This document shows positions 44,854 to 55,277 of a stretch of DNA of 64,000 nt, in pieces. Where the stretch lies: the NCBI GenBank assembly GCA_039704465.1, contig JASFAU010000018.1, forward strand, positions 434,001-498,000, given 5' to 3'. The position numbers were made by a program, and so were the translations under genes. The notes under the pieces are model-generated. The model saw only the letters and a program-made list of their open reading frames with translations. It had not been told where the DNA came from and made no database searches. The first letter of the stretch is position 1. Every line of letters starts with the position of its first letter. The DNA is from Plasmodiophora brassicae. Its lineage: Eukaryota > Endomyxa > Phytomyxea > Plasmodiophorida > Plasmodiophoridae.

Positions 44854-45120
44854 ATGGCGTTGCTGGCTGCTTGGGCACGTGAAAGGATCCGTGGCAGTCT
44901 GCTGTGGAACATGGGCATTGGCCTAGGCATAGGCATGGCGCTGTCCAGCATGTGAGGACGCGCCGAACATACATATCTGACACTGGATGATGGCTAAGTT
45001 GGTGATGTCTCGGGCAGTTATTACACAGCGCAGTGGAGGTGGACGCAGGAGACACGCGTTTTCTACGACAAGATGCAACAGCAGAAGGCGCCCATTTGGG
45101 ATCGCAAACCTCAGTATTGA
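44854..45120 (+). CDS. Small single-span protein, possible paralogue of the divergent COX6C-like gene
   Basis: Two exons (44854-44951 and 45018-45120) join to 66 residues. MALLAAWARERIRGSLLWNM is followed by the span GIGLGIGMALSSIYYTAQWR and WTQETRVFYDKMQQQK, ending WDRKPQY. The order Gly-rich span, aromatic pair, basic helix with FYDKMQQQK matches the neighbour's TYYQNLQKK. The two genes start 211 bp apart in opposite directions. Probably a mitochondrial inner-membrane subunit. Confidence 0.5.
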
Positions 45121-45269
45121 AAAATCATCGGCGCGATCGATGGAACACGTGGACGGCGCTGATCGATACTCTTTTAATTTTATCAAAATAACAAACGCGC
45201 TTCGTTGGACCATGCCGTCGACTGCATGTTGCGAGGCCAACCTTGCGAAACTCAACGGAACAGCCTCGC

Positions 45270-45919
45270 CTACACTTGACGTGGTTCCCCAGGAACAATG
45301 TGGCCCCTGTGCCTCATGTACTCCTTGGCTTTAGCGGCTAGATACACTCTGTGGGGCCTGTTCATGTACCAGCGTCCAAATTCTTCATCACCTTCCTGAG
45401 GCATGAAGTCCGATCGCCTGTTAGCAATACGACTTAGCAAATATAGCCATAATCCAGTACCCAAGCCCATTGACCTCTTGGCGCTGATCTTGACGTCCGG
45501 GTTCCAAAGCAAGTTCTGGATCATGAACACAACCATTCCCGTGGTAATAGAGGTTAACAACAGCATCATTGGGTAAAACTGAGGGACTGTCAGATGCAAG
45601 CGTCTGTAATTGCACGTATAGTAACCTCGACGGAGCTGAGCGACGCGACTGCAATTCGTTTGAACCCGCCCTTAAGACTGACACGGGGCCGCCCCGGCAC
45701 GCTCCGTTCAACTTCCGCTATCTGGGCTCTCGTCATGGTGTCAAACGAGTTGCGACGGAAACGTTCGGTCGATGCAGGTGCCTGATCAGGCACATGTTCT
45801 TCAACGGGCACAGCGGGAAGAACGATTTTCTGTCCAGCCTTTTCCTGGGTTGGTGGCGTCGGCACCTTAGTCGCAAACGTAGCAAACCGAGAACGGCAAC
45901 GAGACACTAGTCGCAGCAT
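45270..45919 (-). CDS. Mitochondrial single-span protein with NPDV motif (NDUFA4-like)
   Basis: Two exons joined by a 47-bp intron. The start MLRLVSRCRSRFATFATKVP is a clear presequence. A long soluble part (TMTRAQIAEVERSVPGRPRV) leads to the membrane helix YPMMLLLTSITTGMVVFMIQ, then NLLWNPDVKISAKRS, the same helix-NPDV arrangement as the gene at 43625. The tail (FGRWYMNRPHRVYLAAKAKE) is basic and aromatic. Probably an inner-membrane accessory protein of a respiratory complex. Confidence 0.5.
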
Positions 45920-46015
45920 CACGAATCGGACACTGACAAACAGTCCGAACGACTGACCGCCATGTGATTCCAGAGCCAATAGAATAGTTATTGCGATAAA
46001 TTAATAAATTCCTCG

Positions 46016-49000
46016 CTATTCCGTACGTGTCCAGTCGGCAGAGAGTGAGAAGGCTTCGAATTCAACACCGTCTGCCTTGAAGAACTTGCTCTGGAACTCA
46101 ACCCAGTGTAGGCGTAGAGCATGCAATAAGCATTCCAGGCAGTCCATTCCACAAAGGATACCAAGCGTTGAGCCCAGCCAGATACAGAACCCGGTGCCGT
46201 TAACGATCACGCTAGAGCTGCTCCACGAGGGAATTAGGATGTGCTCCAGAAAGACCAAAGAGAGCTCTGCGAAACGTTTTAGCCATATCCAGTTTCTAGG
46301 ATTATGCCCCGGACGTACGAGCGTGAGCGAGCGATAGAGCCCACAATCTGAGATATGAGGCCGTGTTGGAAACAGCGCCTAGCACGAATTCGATTGTGTG
46401 GATGGCTTGATGCAGAAGGGATTCAGCGATGGCCTAGCGCGAATATTATTATAGGGCACAGTGAAGTAAGGAACCGGGACCCGAACCTCATCCGCACGGT
46501 CCCGACGCGTTGGTTTCGGGCTGACAGCATCAGCAGATTCAACTGTTGTGCTATAACTTGATGCTACTGGAGGCGACACCTGGCTCGATGCCAGCGGCTG
46601 GAGCTCAACTTCAATATCGAGGTCGCCCATATCGACTTGACGGTAGGCAACAGTGGCTGTTTTAAGCCTGCGCCACCTTTGAATAGGGGGCGGTCAGTGG
46701 CGCGCTGGAGGAAAACGAGAAACACTCGGCCCACCTCAGGTACGGCTTCCCAAAGAGCATGACCGGAACAGAAACAAATGCGACTAGTCGTAGAAACACG
46801 TGCAGCACACTTTGATACCGAAACATGGGATCGTACGGAGATCCAACAAACAGGTTGATCGTTGTCTGAATGATCGATGGGGCAACGAGGCCGTCCCAAG
46901 AATAACAGGCCTACTGACACCATTAGTCAAGTGCGGGAGGACATAGCCAAACGCCAAACCTTGAATATGATAAGAAATGCCATGTAGCCGAACGTTGCCC
47001 AGAGAAACAGCATCTGTGGAATGAACTCGCACAGTAGCGCGTCCCGGTCTTGGAACTGTCGAAACATGGTTCAACACATTTGTTGCAATTGCGCGTTCCA
47101 AACTTACTGTCTTATGATTGACAGCGGAGAGACAGATACCAACGGTCATGTGAATGATTCCGGTCACTATCGATATTTTCATCTTGATCGAATTCATCAG
47201 TTGCAGCTCGTTGTCGGCACCATGCCATGCCGGGTCAATCCCTAACGGATAAACCGAACCATGTTTCAATCCATCAGGCCCCGGCGACCAACCGGACTCG
47301 AACAGCGGCACGCCGAACCCAAGCATGTCATTGTAAATTAAGCCTAAAGCGCTGTCAATGATGGGAACATGTTCTAATAGCCAACGGCATCTGACCGAAA
47401 TAGATTGCAAAGAAACCCATCATTGCAATCAAATATCGAGCTTTGTACAGATCAGCATACCTGACCGTTCATGAAATTCAGCGGCCGTGCCTGCTATCTA
47501 GAGTATCATGAAACCTACTGGGGTGGCAGAGATCGGCCTCGGAAAACCAGGTAGAGGCCACATAGGAAGATAATAGATCCGTGACCAACGTCGCCGAACA
47601 TTTGACCTACACGATCGGGCATAATTAGGATCAACGTTATATGGGACACATTCAACGTCGTTGCACCAAACATAAAAGGGAATGTGACTATAGTGAATAC
47701 AGCAGGGTTCACCTGAACGTTCCAGTGAGTAATGAGGAATGAGAACCTGTAGACCAACAAGAAGTCACCTCTTGGTAACGAGGGACACCGTACGTGTTAA
47801 TCATTTTCTGGAAGATGGACGTGAACTCGTTCAGGTGGAAGTGCGTTGGAGGAATGATATCGTCACCAGAATGGTTCAGAACGTGGAGTGCCGCAGGTGG
47901 AATGCCTAAACATATTGAAAACCCATGGGAACCGGGCGGAGCGCATAGAAACATATTGGGCCTACCCAAATCGTGGGCCGTTCGGCTTAACGACGACCGA
48001 ACGAGGTCGATGTCAAACACCCAACCCTCGATTCGTATGGTTTTGGAATTGCTGTGGTTCAAAGTACGACATCTTTGCATTGCTTGACTAATAGCCAGTT
48101 CACGGCGAAGGGACGCGCGCCATGACTGGAACGAACTGTCGGCAACAGTTTCGAGCAGTGTCGTGATATGGTTCCGGGTTGCACGGACGACTTCCACTGC
48201 ATCGCGGATTTCGTCGATAACTTCCTGAATTTCACTGGACCACGACTCTGAACTCTGGACTCTGAGATTACATGGTTGATAAACGGGCAACACATCGTCC
48301 CAGAATACCATAGACATACTCATGGAGAGCGCCCACCAGGGAGACCAAGTGACGGACCTTCAGTTCCATAAGTCGACCAACGACAAATACGCAGAATGCG
48401 ACGCGTCTGCTTTGTGGCTGCCGCTTCGACCGTCCATTCTATAGCAGTAGTATTATCACGCGAGGTAGCGCCGACAGATATAGGCCCCAACCATGTTTTC
48501 CAACAAATTTTCAGTCTGAACGGGGCGGTCCAGGTCAAACAGAGCATGCGCGTTACCTCGAGACGCTCGGAAGATCATCCGTTCCAGATGCGCACGATCG
48601 GCTTGCGTAATGCAGCCGCAAACACGACTGTGCAGATGTGCTCGTCAGCAAAGCGTATGTTAAACTGAGCCAAGGCGTTACCTGAGCGTTCCGCCTGATT
48701 CGCCGCTATGCTGACGGATGTCAACCAGGTCGGCTGTGCGTTCGTTCTGGTCAATGGCCTGGCACAAGGCCAGAACGGAGACCCGTTCGAGCAATCGCTC
48801 AATATCGCTCTCAAGGTGAACGAGCACGTCGGTATGATGTTTCAGATCGGTTTCAACAGCGAGCAACTTCGTCTGGATCGAGTCGCAGGTCTCGATCGTC
48901 GCCATAGCATCATCATGATGAAGTAGGTCCGGAAGTACAACATCGTAATCTACCATGAGCTTCCCGATCGCGTCCAGCCGGGCCATCAGCCCACCGCAGG

Positions 49001-49169
49001 CCATCGCCCTGCGCTTCCAACCCATCGCAAACTCCGGCACGACAACCTCGCCCCGGTTCAAATCGATCAGGTGGACCAGGCCGTCCAGCGCCGCCAACGT
49101 CGTCGACGCCGACGCCTCATCGACGGCCAGCTGAACGCGGGTCACCCGAGATGACCGCCACAGCCCCAT
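46016..49169 (-). CDS. ATP6V0A: V-type proton ATPase subunit a (V0)
   Basis: Membrane subunit forming the proton half-channels of the vacuolar ATPase. Many exons, minus strand; this stretch is visibly less GC-rich than its neighbours. N-terminal cytosolic domain: [20 protein letters not shown] and [10 protein letters not shown], then [33 protein letters not shown] and [20 protein letters not shown]. Membrane domain: [66 protein letters not shown]. The essential Arg is present in [14 protein letters not shown], rebuilt across the last intron, and the ending [20 protein letters not shown] is the family signature. Confidence 0.93.
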
Positions 49170-49458
49170 TCGGGTTGTCGTCTGGCCAGTCTGGCCGAGT
49201 CCAACTGGCACAAAAAAAGCATGTCCACCGCAGGCACAGTGACGACAAAACGATCACGTCACGACAGCGGACAGCCTACCTTGGAAGTATTAGATCATCC
49301 AGGACAGTAAGTCTCCCGATCCCGATCATTGCCAGCGCCATGGTGTCAAATCCCGGGCAGCGACAGGTTGATGGCGCGCCTGCTGAAGATTCGGTTGAGT
49401 CACCGGCAGTTGATTCAATGCAGCCTGGGGGCGCCTTCGTGAGTCAGCGTGGGCGGCG

Positions 49459-50503
49459 ATGGGTCAGGCACATTCGAAAATCTCGTTCGAGATGTTCATC
49501 ACCGCCGGTCATCGTCGGGTAGCGGTTGCGGTTGGACTGGTAGCCCTCCTGCTATTCGCAACGGTATCGGGACATTCCGAAGGCCACGACCACGATGACC
49601 ATGATGATCATGGACACGGTCGGCGTACAGCTGTGGAACTATTCCGACGCGGTCTAACATGCGCATTGGTAGATGATGGACACGACGATGGCCATGATCA
49701 TGGGCAACACCATGACCACGTACTGATGCTTGCGCCAGTATGTTCGCGATTCCACATTCTGATGTTCATCTTTGCGGTTAGGATGACGGGCACGACCACC
49801 ATCACGACGACCATGACCATCACGGTAACACAATGTCGTCACGAATGCCTCCACCAGGAGCTGATTTGGTCCGCCAGACGACGAGCATCACGACGATCGA
49901 GATCACCACGATGACGTCGACCACATGGTGGAAAACGGCAAGGATACCGATCAGCATGCTCACAACGACGTGGAGCAAGATGCACATTTCGATATGCATG
50001 CAACGCCGATGAGCACTGGCTGGGATTTCCATTCTTCAGTAACCACTGAAGCGGATCAGGGTAACTGCTGCGCCCTCACGCCTTGAGTTGACGAGTGATT
50101 GCCCTAACTGCTCTCTTGCGTCAGATGCCAGTGATCACACGTGGGCCAGCTCTCATGGCGATCACGACTCGGGTCACCATGACGAACGTGGCCATCACAG
50201 AGGTCACGACAAGGACCACGACCACGGGCACGAAGGTATATGCCAACCTTGCTACTGTACTCATCGCATCTGAGCCATCGTCCAGATCACCATCACCACG
50301 GCGACGACGACCATGATCATCACCACAGTACGATTGTCGTGAACGTTCTTGCCATGCTGATTCCTAACTGCGCCATTCACAGACGATGACCATCATCATC
50401 ACCACGACCAGGACGATGGTAGGATATTCGTGTAACTTATATCATCAACCCTGTCCAATCTTGACTTTTCGTCTCAGATCACGACCATGATTACGACCGG
50501 TGA
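49459..50503 (+). CDS. Secreted His/Asp-rich protein assembled from mini-exons
   Basis: Eight exons separated by 46-66 bp introns join to about 214 residues. A hydrophobic signal sequence (VAVAVGLVALLLFATVSG) is followed by repeated His/Asp clusters: EGHDHDDHDDHGHD, DGHDDGHDHGQHHDH, DDGHDHHHDDHDHHD, then HHDERGHHRGHDKDHDHGHE, HHHHGDDDHDHHH and DDHHHHHDQDDDHDHDYDR. Six of the seven introns split a codon after its first base (phase 1), usually G|AT. The spliced product keeps the His/Asp pattern; unspliced frames lose it. Likely a metal-binding (Zn, Ni or Cu) secreted or vesicular protein. It resembles the His-rich loops of ZIP and CDF transporters, but no transporter membrane domain is present. 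Confidence 0.6.
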
Positions 50504-50861
50504 CAACGGGTTTCTTAATGGTTAGGGTTCTACTCGAATAATTATAAAACCCATTGCCTCCGACGTTCTCAAACCTTGCCACGCCGACAAATGGTATTTC
50601 CTGCACAAGCAATAGCATGACGTAAACCGCATTCATATATGTCGCTCTATCGTATCGATCTGGTCAGGAGCACTGCCTCCACTCGCTGGGACGCGATCTG
50701 CTGCCCCCTCACGAAGGCTTGGGCAACAATAGGGGTGCTTTTTCAGGGGCGCACGGTGCGGTCTGTTGCCCAATTTGGCGCGTGTCCAAGCGGACAACTC
50801 TCATTTGTCGTTGCGGGACGCCGAATCGCCAGTGTAGCCGGCGTGTCGCCGGTGCAGCGTC
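50504..50861. other. Intergenic region upstream of the hydrolase
   Basis: About 360 bp. A plus-strand frame from 50639 overlaps the hydrolase start in another frame and is not supported. Confidence 0.35.
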
Positions 50862-52136
50862 ATGGTGGAGGTGCCCGACGTGCCAGCTCCCCGGCGATCA
50901 CTTCTGCATTGCTTGGCGTTCCTGGTCTACCTGTGGACAGTCACGCCAGTTCGGCGCCTGCTTGGCTATGAGGTCAGTGGGCTGGTGAGCGATGGTGACG
51001 CCGTGAGACTCATGGCAATTGCGGCAGCCAATCGTGCCAGAATCGAGCATTCGCACAGAGATCGGGGTTCGTTTCATTCGATATTCCATCGAGAATAGCC
51101 TGGAGGGTGCGCGCGCGTTCGAAGCTGCCACGTCCAAGCTCGTGTCCATGTCGGTTCCGGATAAGCTAACGCCCGTCGAGGACGATGGCATTCGGGGCGT
51201 TTGGATTGGCGATGAATACGAGAGCGGTCATGACGGATCGAACGAACCTGTCATCGTCTATTTTCACGGTTTGCTTAGCCGCCGTTTCACATTCTTCGTT
51301 ATCATGACTCAGACGCATAGGGGGTGGCTACTCGACCTGTTCGGCACTGACATACGTCACTGGTCTGTCAGGGATAAGGAAGGCGCTGAAGAAGATCCAC
51401 AACATAAACATGCGGATCTTCTCGTTGGAGTACTCTCTGGCTCCGGAATCGAAGGTATGTCTCTCGTGATGTGATCTCCTAGATAGTTGTTACTAATCGT
51501 TCCTGTTGCAAGTACCCGACACAGCTCAACGAAGCTATTGCTGCCATTGAATACGTCGCCAAGGAGTATCCAAATCGGCCGATTATTTTGATGGGCGATT
51601 CTGCAGGAGGAAACCTCGTCCTTGCTGTCCTGCAAACTCTAAAGAAAAGTCCTTCCGATAAGCTGCCATGGCTAAAACTCTATCTCATTCATGCTGTAGA
51701 CAAGGCGAAAGAGTTGAAGAATCGCGTTTCGGCCGCGACCCTGATCTCGCCTTGGGTGGACATCGTGATCCCGCCCACATCACACGAAGCGAATCACGCC
51801 TACGATTTCACAAGTATCCACACGTTGAAACGTATGACGCAGTGGTTCCTTCCTGATGGTGCCGACGTCAAGGACCCATTGCTGTCCCCAGTGTTCGCTG
51901 ACCTGTCCGGGTTCTGCCCCATGTTTATCCACTACGGCGGCAGGGAATCGTTCGCTTCCGATATCGAACGATTTATCGAGGCGGCGAAGAAGGCACGCCC
52001 GGCGCTTTCTCTCGACGTATTCGTCGAACCGAAAGCTCCGCACATCACGCCGATGATGCCGCCCTTCTTCCCGGACATGGCGGAGCGTGGCCATGTTGCT
52101 ATTGCGCATTTCGTTGCCAAACTGATTTCCAGCTGA
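50862..52136 (+). CDS. Alpha/beta hydrolase, hormone-sensitive-lipase family
   Basis: Esterase/deacetylase of the HSL (alpha/beta-hydrolase-3) family. Four exons. The N-terminus has a membrane-anchor-like helix (LLHCLAFLVYLWTVTPVRRL). The oxyanion motif HGGG is rebuilt across an intron: VIVYFHG joined to GGYSTCSALT. Then RIFSLEYSLAPESK joined to YPTQLNEAIAAIEYV, and the nucleophile elbow LMGDSAGGNLVLAVL. The catalytic Asp is probably in MFIHYGGRESFASDIERF, and the His in EPKAPHITPMM. Similar proteins include arylacetamide deacetylase and yeast Say1. The substrate is unknown. Confidence 0.87.
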
Positions 52137-52558
52137 AAACTGCCAGTAGCACCGGATGACGAGTGAGCGATTTACATTCGCCTTTATCAAGAAATACATC
52201 ACAGTGTGTCTTAAAGCGTGAGCTTTCAGTCAGTATGAGCAAGGTTGGCTGGATAACGAACTCGCTATGGAGATCGATCAAGTGGCGATTAGCAGGCGCC
52301 CAGAATGATATGAGGCGCACAGTAATCGACCCTGGGAGGGGGGGGGGGGTTCGAGAAGCACGTTGTTCCTAGGCAGTACTGTTGCGCTCGATGACGACAC
52401 CAATTGAGTACAAATGTAACCGCTGTTCAAATGCGAGCGCGGTAAGTTTTGAACACCGAGTAAGGCGTCCCGGTGTGCGGTGCCTGGGTTATCGCAGAAC
52501 CGGGCGACCTGCTGAACTGCATAGGCGATATCTGGTCGTGTTCTGGTTGCGTGATAGA
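52137..52558. other. Intergenic with an 11-G homopolymer
   Basis: About 420 bp without a gene. A run of guanines (ggggggggggg near 52338-52349) is prone to replication slippage and G-quadruplex formation. Nothing else recognised. Confidence 0.4.
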
Positions 52559-53055
52559 TTAGGCTTCCGGTGGCTTCCGGTAAGGGAAGTGATTCATGGT
52601 TTCTCGTTCCTCCTCAGTGGTTGCACATAGGCAATGAGGGTTGCGATCGAACATGCGGAATTCGTTCACCATGTCAGTTATGTACTGACGTTGCCTGAGC
52701 CATATCTTTCGATTGGGGCGGTCTTTGATAACCTCCACGTTCAGGAAACAGGTCAATGGACCGACGTGTTTTACTGTGAAACGTTGCAAGAGTCGTGTTG
52801 TTTGCGACGATCAAGTCGTCAACGTAGACTAGTACAAAGAATAGCTTGCCGTTGTCTAGTTTGAGAACATAAAGGCAATGGTCGGTGTGCAACTGAGACA
52901 CGCCACATTCCACAAGGAATTCATGGAACGTGAGGTGCCATAAGCGGCTTGCCTGCTTTAAACCGCAGAGGGACTTTAGTAGTTCGCATACTTTGTGCTC
53001 CTGTCGCTGGGTAGCGAAACCAGGAGGTTGTCGCATATAGATTGATACGATCTGG
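52559..53055 (-). pseudogene. Ty1/copia reverse transcriptase fragment
   Basis: Two minus-strand frames hold part of a copia-type reverse transcriptase: VSIYMRQPPGFATQRQEHKV, LCGLKQASRLWHLTFHEFL, HTDHCLYVLKL and FVLVYVDDLIV (the Y-V-D-D active site). After a frame change comes GPLTCFLNVEVIKDRPNRKI and QYITDMVNEFRMF. Integrase, gag, RNase H and LTRs are missing. It is a decayed fragment. Confidence 0.85.
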
Positions 53056-53434
53056 TAGGGCGCGCCTCGACGACGCGGACCACAACCTGCCGCCAGCCGT
53101 GGCACATTGTGCTGTACAAGACAGCGCAGTTCGACGCCGCAGGACGCAGTGTCCGTTTTGGGGCCAGCCTGCAGTGGATTCGGAGACGGGGCCCACGAGC
53201 GGACTGCCGACTGCGTACTGCGTTGGCACGTTGTGGCCGGCACGTGAGGGCAGCACAGTCAGACGAGTGCAGGAAGCAGGGCCCGATTTTTGTGCCCAGG
53301 GCCCATTCTTTTGTTCCAGACTGTAGCCACGTCGGAGCCAGGAGCCATGTGCATTGGCAGCAGCGTGACGTCGCCGCCGCCCGCGCACCTTGCGTCATAC
53401 AGTACAATCGGTGAGCCGGCGCGCGTCCGCCAGC
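53056..53434. other. Non-coding flank of the copia fragment
   Basis: About 380 bp, open in several frames on both strands but without a recognised product. Probably promoter of the next gene plus element flank. Confidence 0.3.
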
Positions 53435-53951
53435 ATGCAGTGTTTGCATGTGGGCGGCTTCGTCCTGCGTCGCGACGGCAACCTGGCCTACCTGGACTGC
53501 GCTGACGCCCCGACGTCTTCCCTCGCCATCGAATGGGCGTCTACCCCCGATGCCGTCGACGGTGTTGCACGCGTTCGCCTGACGACGGTTGTGTACACGT
53601 GCTCTAATCGTTATATACGTACTGACCAATGGTAATGCAGGGCACGTTCTGCGCCTCGCCGCCAACGGTCGCCACGGGCCCGTCGCATATATACACAAGG
53701 AGCAAATGGACGGGATGTGGACGATTGTCAAAACGTCCCGCGAAGACGACTGTATGTGTGCCGTTTTAGTTATGCGAGCCATTACGAGGAGCAGTTACCT
53801 GAGGTAGTAACGTTACGATTCTACAGCCCGCATTTTCGTTAACCAAGTGCCCCTGCATCATGGAGAAATCGATACGATCGAAGTTGGAGTTCTGATCGTT
53901 ATCACGTCGCGAGACAAGGAAGTGTCGTTCGCCTGTCTCCACGTGAGCTAG
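53435..53951 (+). CDS. Small hypothetical protein, about 120 residues
   Basis: Three exons are likely. The first reads MQCLHVGGFVLRRDGNLAYL and ASTPDAVDG; the second HVLRLAANGRHGPVAYIHKE and DGMWTIVKTSRED; the third ARIFVNQVPLHHGEIDTIEV and GVLIVITSRDKEVSFACLHV. The last intron (GTATGT to CTACAG) is well defined. The first intron's donor is uncertain. The alternating beta pattern with FVNQVPL...GEIDTIEVG recalls an FHA-type sandwich, but key FHA residues are not visible, so this is only a resemblance. Confidence 0.5.
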
Positions 53952-55277
53952 CTACAAGGTGTTGTTTACGAGATCGAGCCACCTGGAGTTATGAAGAAGG
54001 GTGCCTTTGGAAAGAGCATTAAAAATCAGAGGCAGCTCGACAATTTTCATTGGCGTAGCTGCCACCGATCTTCTCACATTGCGAAGAATGTAGCGCAACT
54101 TGGTCAGGTTTGCTGATTTCACTAAGGGCGCGTCTGGCTGAAGGCACCCAAAAATTCTTGGGAGCGAACGAACTCACGTGAGTGCGGCGGAAATGAACTC
54201 TGTTTATTTCCCCAATCCGGTAGCCGAACTAAGTAATACCGTTTGCATGACATCAGGACCATTCCAGGGAACCTGGAATGTTCCGTGATAAATACGGAGG
54301 TTGGCATCTAACATGCATGACCGGGAAGACTTGGAAGGGCGCGAGAGGAAACATACACGCGTGGCCAGAGGTCGACGACTTTGTCAGTTCGCGTCTCAAC
54401 CTTGTAGACCGGACCGCCCACCTAGGCCACGAGAGCAGCTGGTCCGGTCTACAAAACATCTCACCGACGGGAGTTCGAGCGCCTGCTCCCTCTAAGATGT
54501 ATACTAATTAAGTGTGTCGGACAAACTGAGCTAGCTGATCAGCGGCATGCAGTCAGCTTGTCGTGACCGCAGTAAGCGATGATGCAGAGTGAAGTCCGCT
54601 TGCTGATGAGGACTAACATAAGATGCTGGCATAAACACATGCGTACTGCATCGATGGCTCTGAGTATGACAAGAACACCGAATGAATCATCTCTTACAGA
54701 ACGCGCTTTTGCACCAGAACAATTGGTGCGCTTCGCCCTCGATGTCGGGGTCTGCAAACGGCGGCCAATGCTGCTAACCGTAATTTCGCGCGATGAGGAC
54801 TGGCACTGTTCACGGTCCATCGTCGTTGTCTTGAGCTGGACGTACCGGTTACAGCGGAGTCAGTACAGTGATATCCGTGCCCAGAAACGAAACACACGAC
54901 GACCGTTCCTCTTACATGTGCCGGCTCCAAGGCTCTGCAGGGTGGTGGCGCGGCGCCTGCGTTGCGTTCGACATGCAGGTTCAGACCAGCCATCTCTAAC
55001 AGCAGCAATTCAGAGAGGTTATTACATCGGCGCTGGCGAGGTGTATTAGTCGCAACGAATGTCCCCGGACGTAGAGGTCGGCCAAATGATAATAATTATA
55101 TTCCAGCTTATCCAGGAAGAACTGGGCAAATGATTCTCCAACTGCTCCAGTAACCGTACCTGTCGCGTTGAGAAAAGACGACACCCCCCGTGTGTCTCCA
55201 AAAACGTGCCGCATCCGGATGATGGGGGTGGGCGCGTGGCACAGGCTGCAACAGAGCAAAGTGGGTCGACGGGGGGC
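53952..55277. other. Gene-poor stretch with small inverted repeats
   Basis: About 1.3 kb with no supported gene. It contains a 9-bp palindrome with 3-bp centre at 54260-54280 (cattccagg/gaa/cctggaatg) and a 14-bp inverted repeat (54402-54415 with 54441-54454). Open frames near 54579-55049 lack domains. Confidence 0.4.
54402..54454. repeat. 14-bp inverted repeat with 25-bp loop
   Basis: ttgtagaccggacc (54402-54415) and its exact reverse complement ggtccggtctacaa (54441-54454). No gene assigned here; it could be a terminator, an RNA stem or part of an element. Confidence 0.7.

Noticed and set aside
49459..50503. ZIP or CDF zinc transporter
   Set aside because: Only His-rich segments are present; no multi-span membrane domain follows.
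54470..54500. tRNA-like TPsiC arm (gggagttcgag)
   Set aside because: The loop is too long and no acceptor, D or anticodon stems fit.
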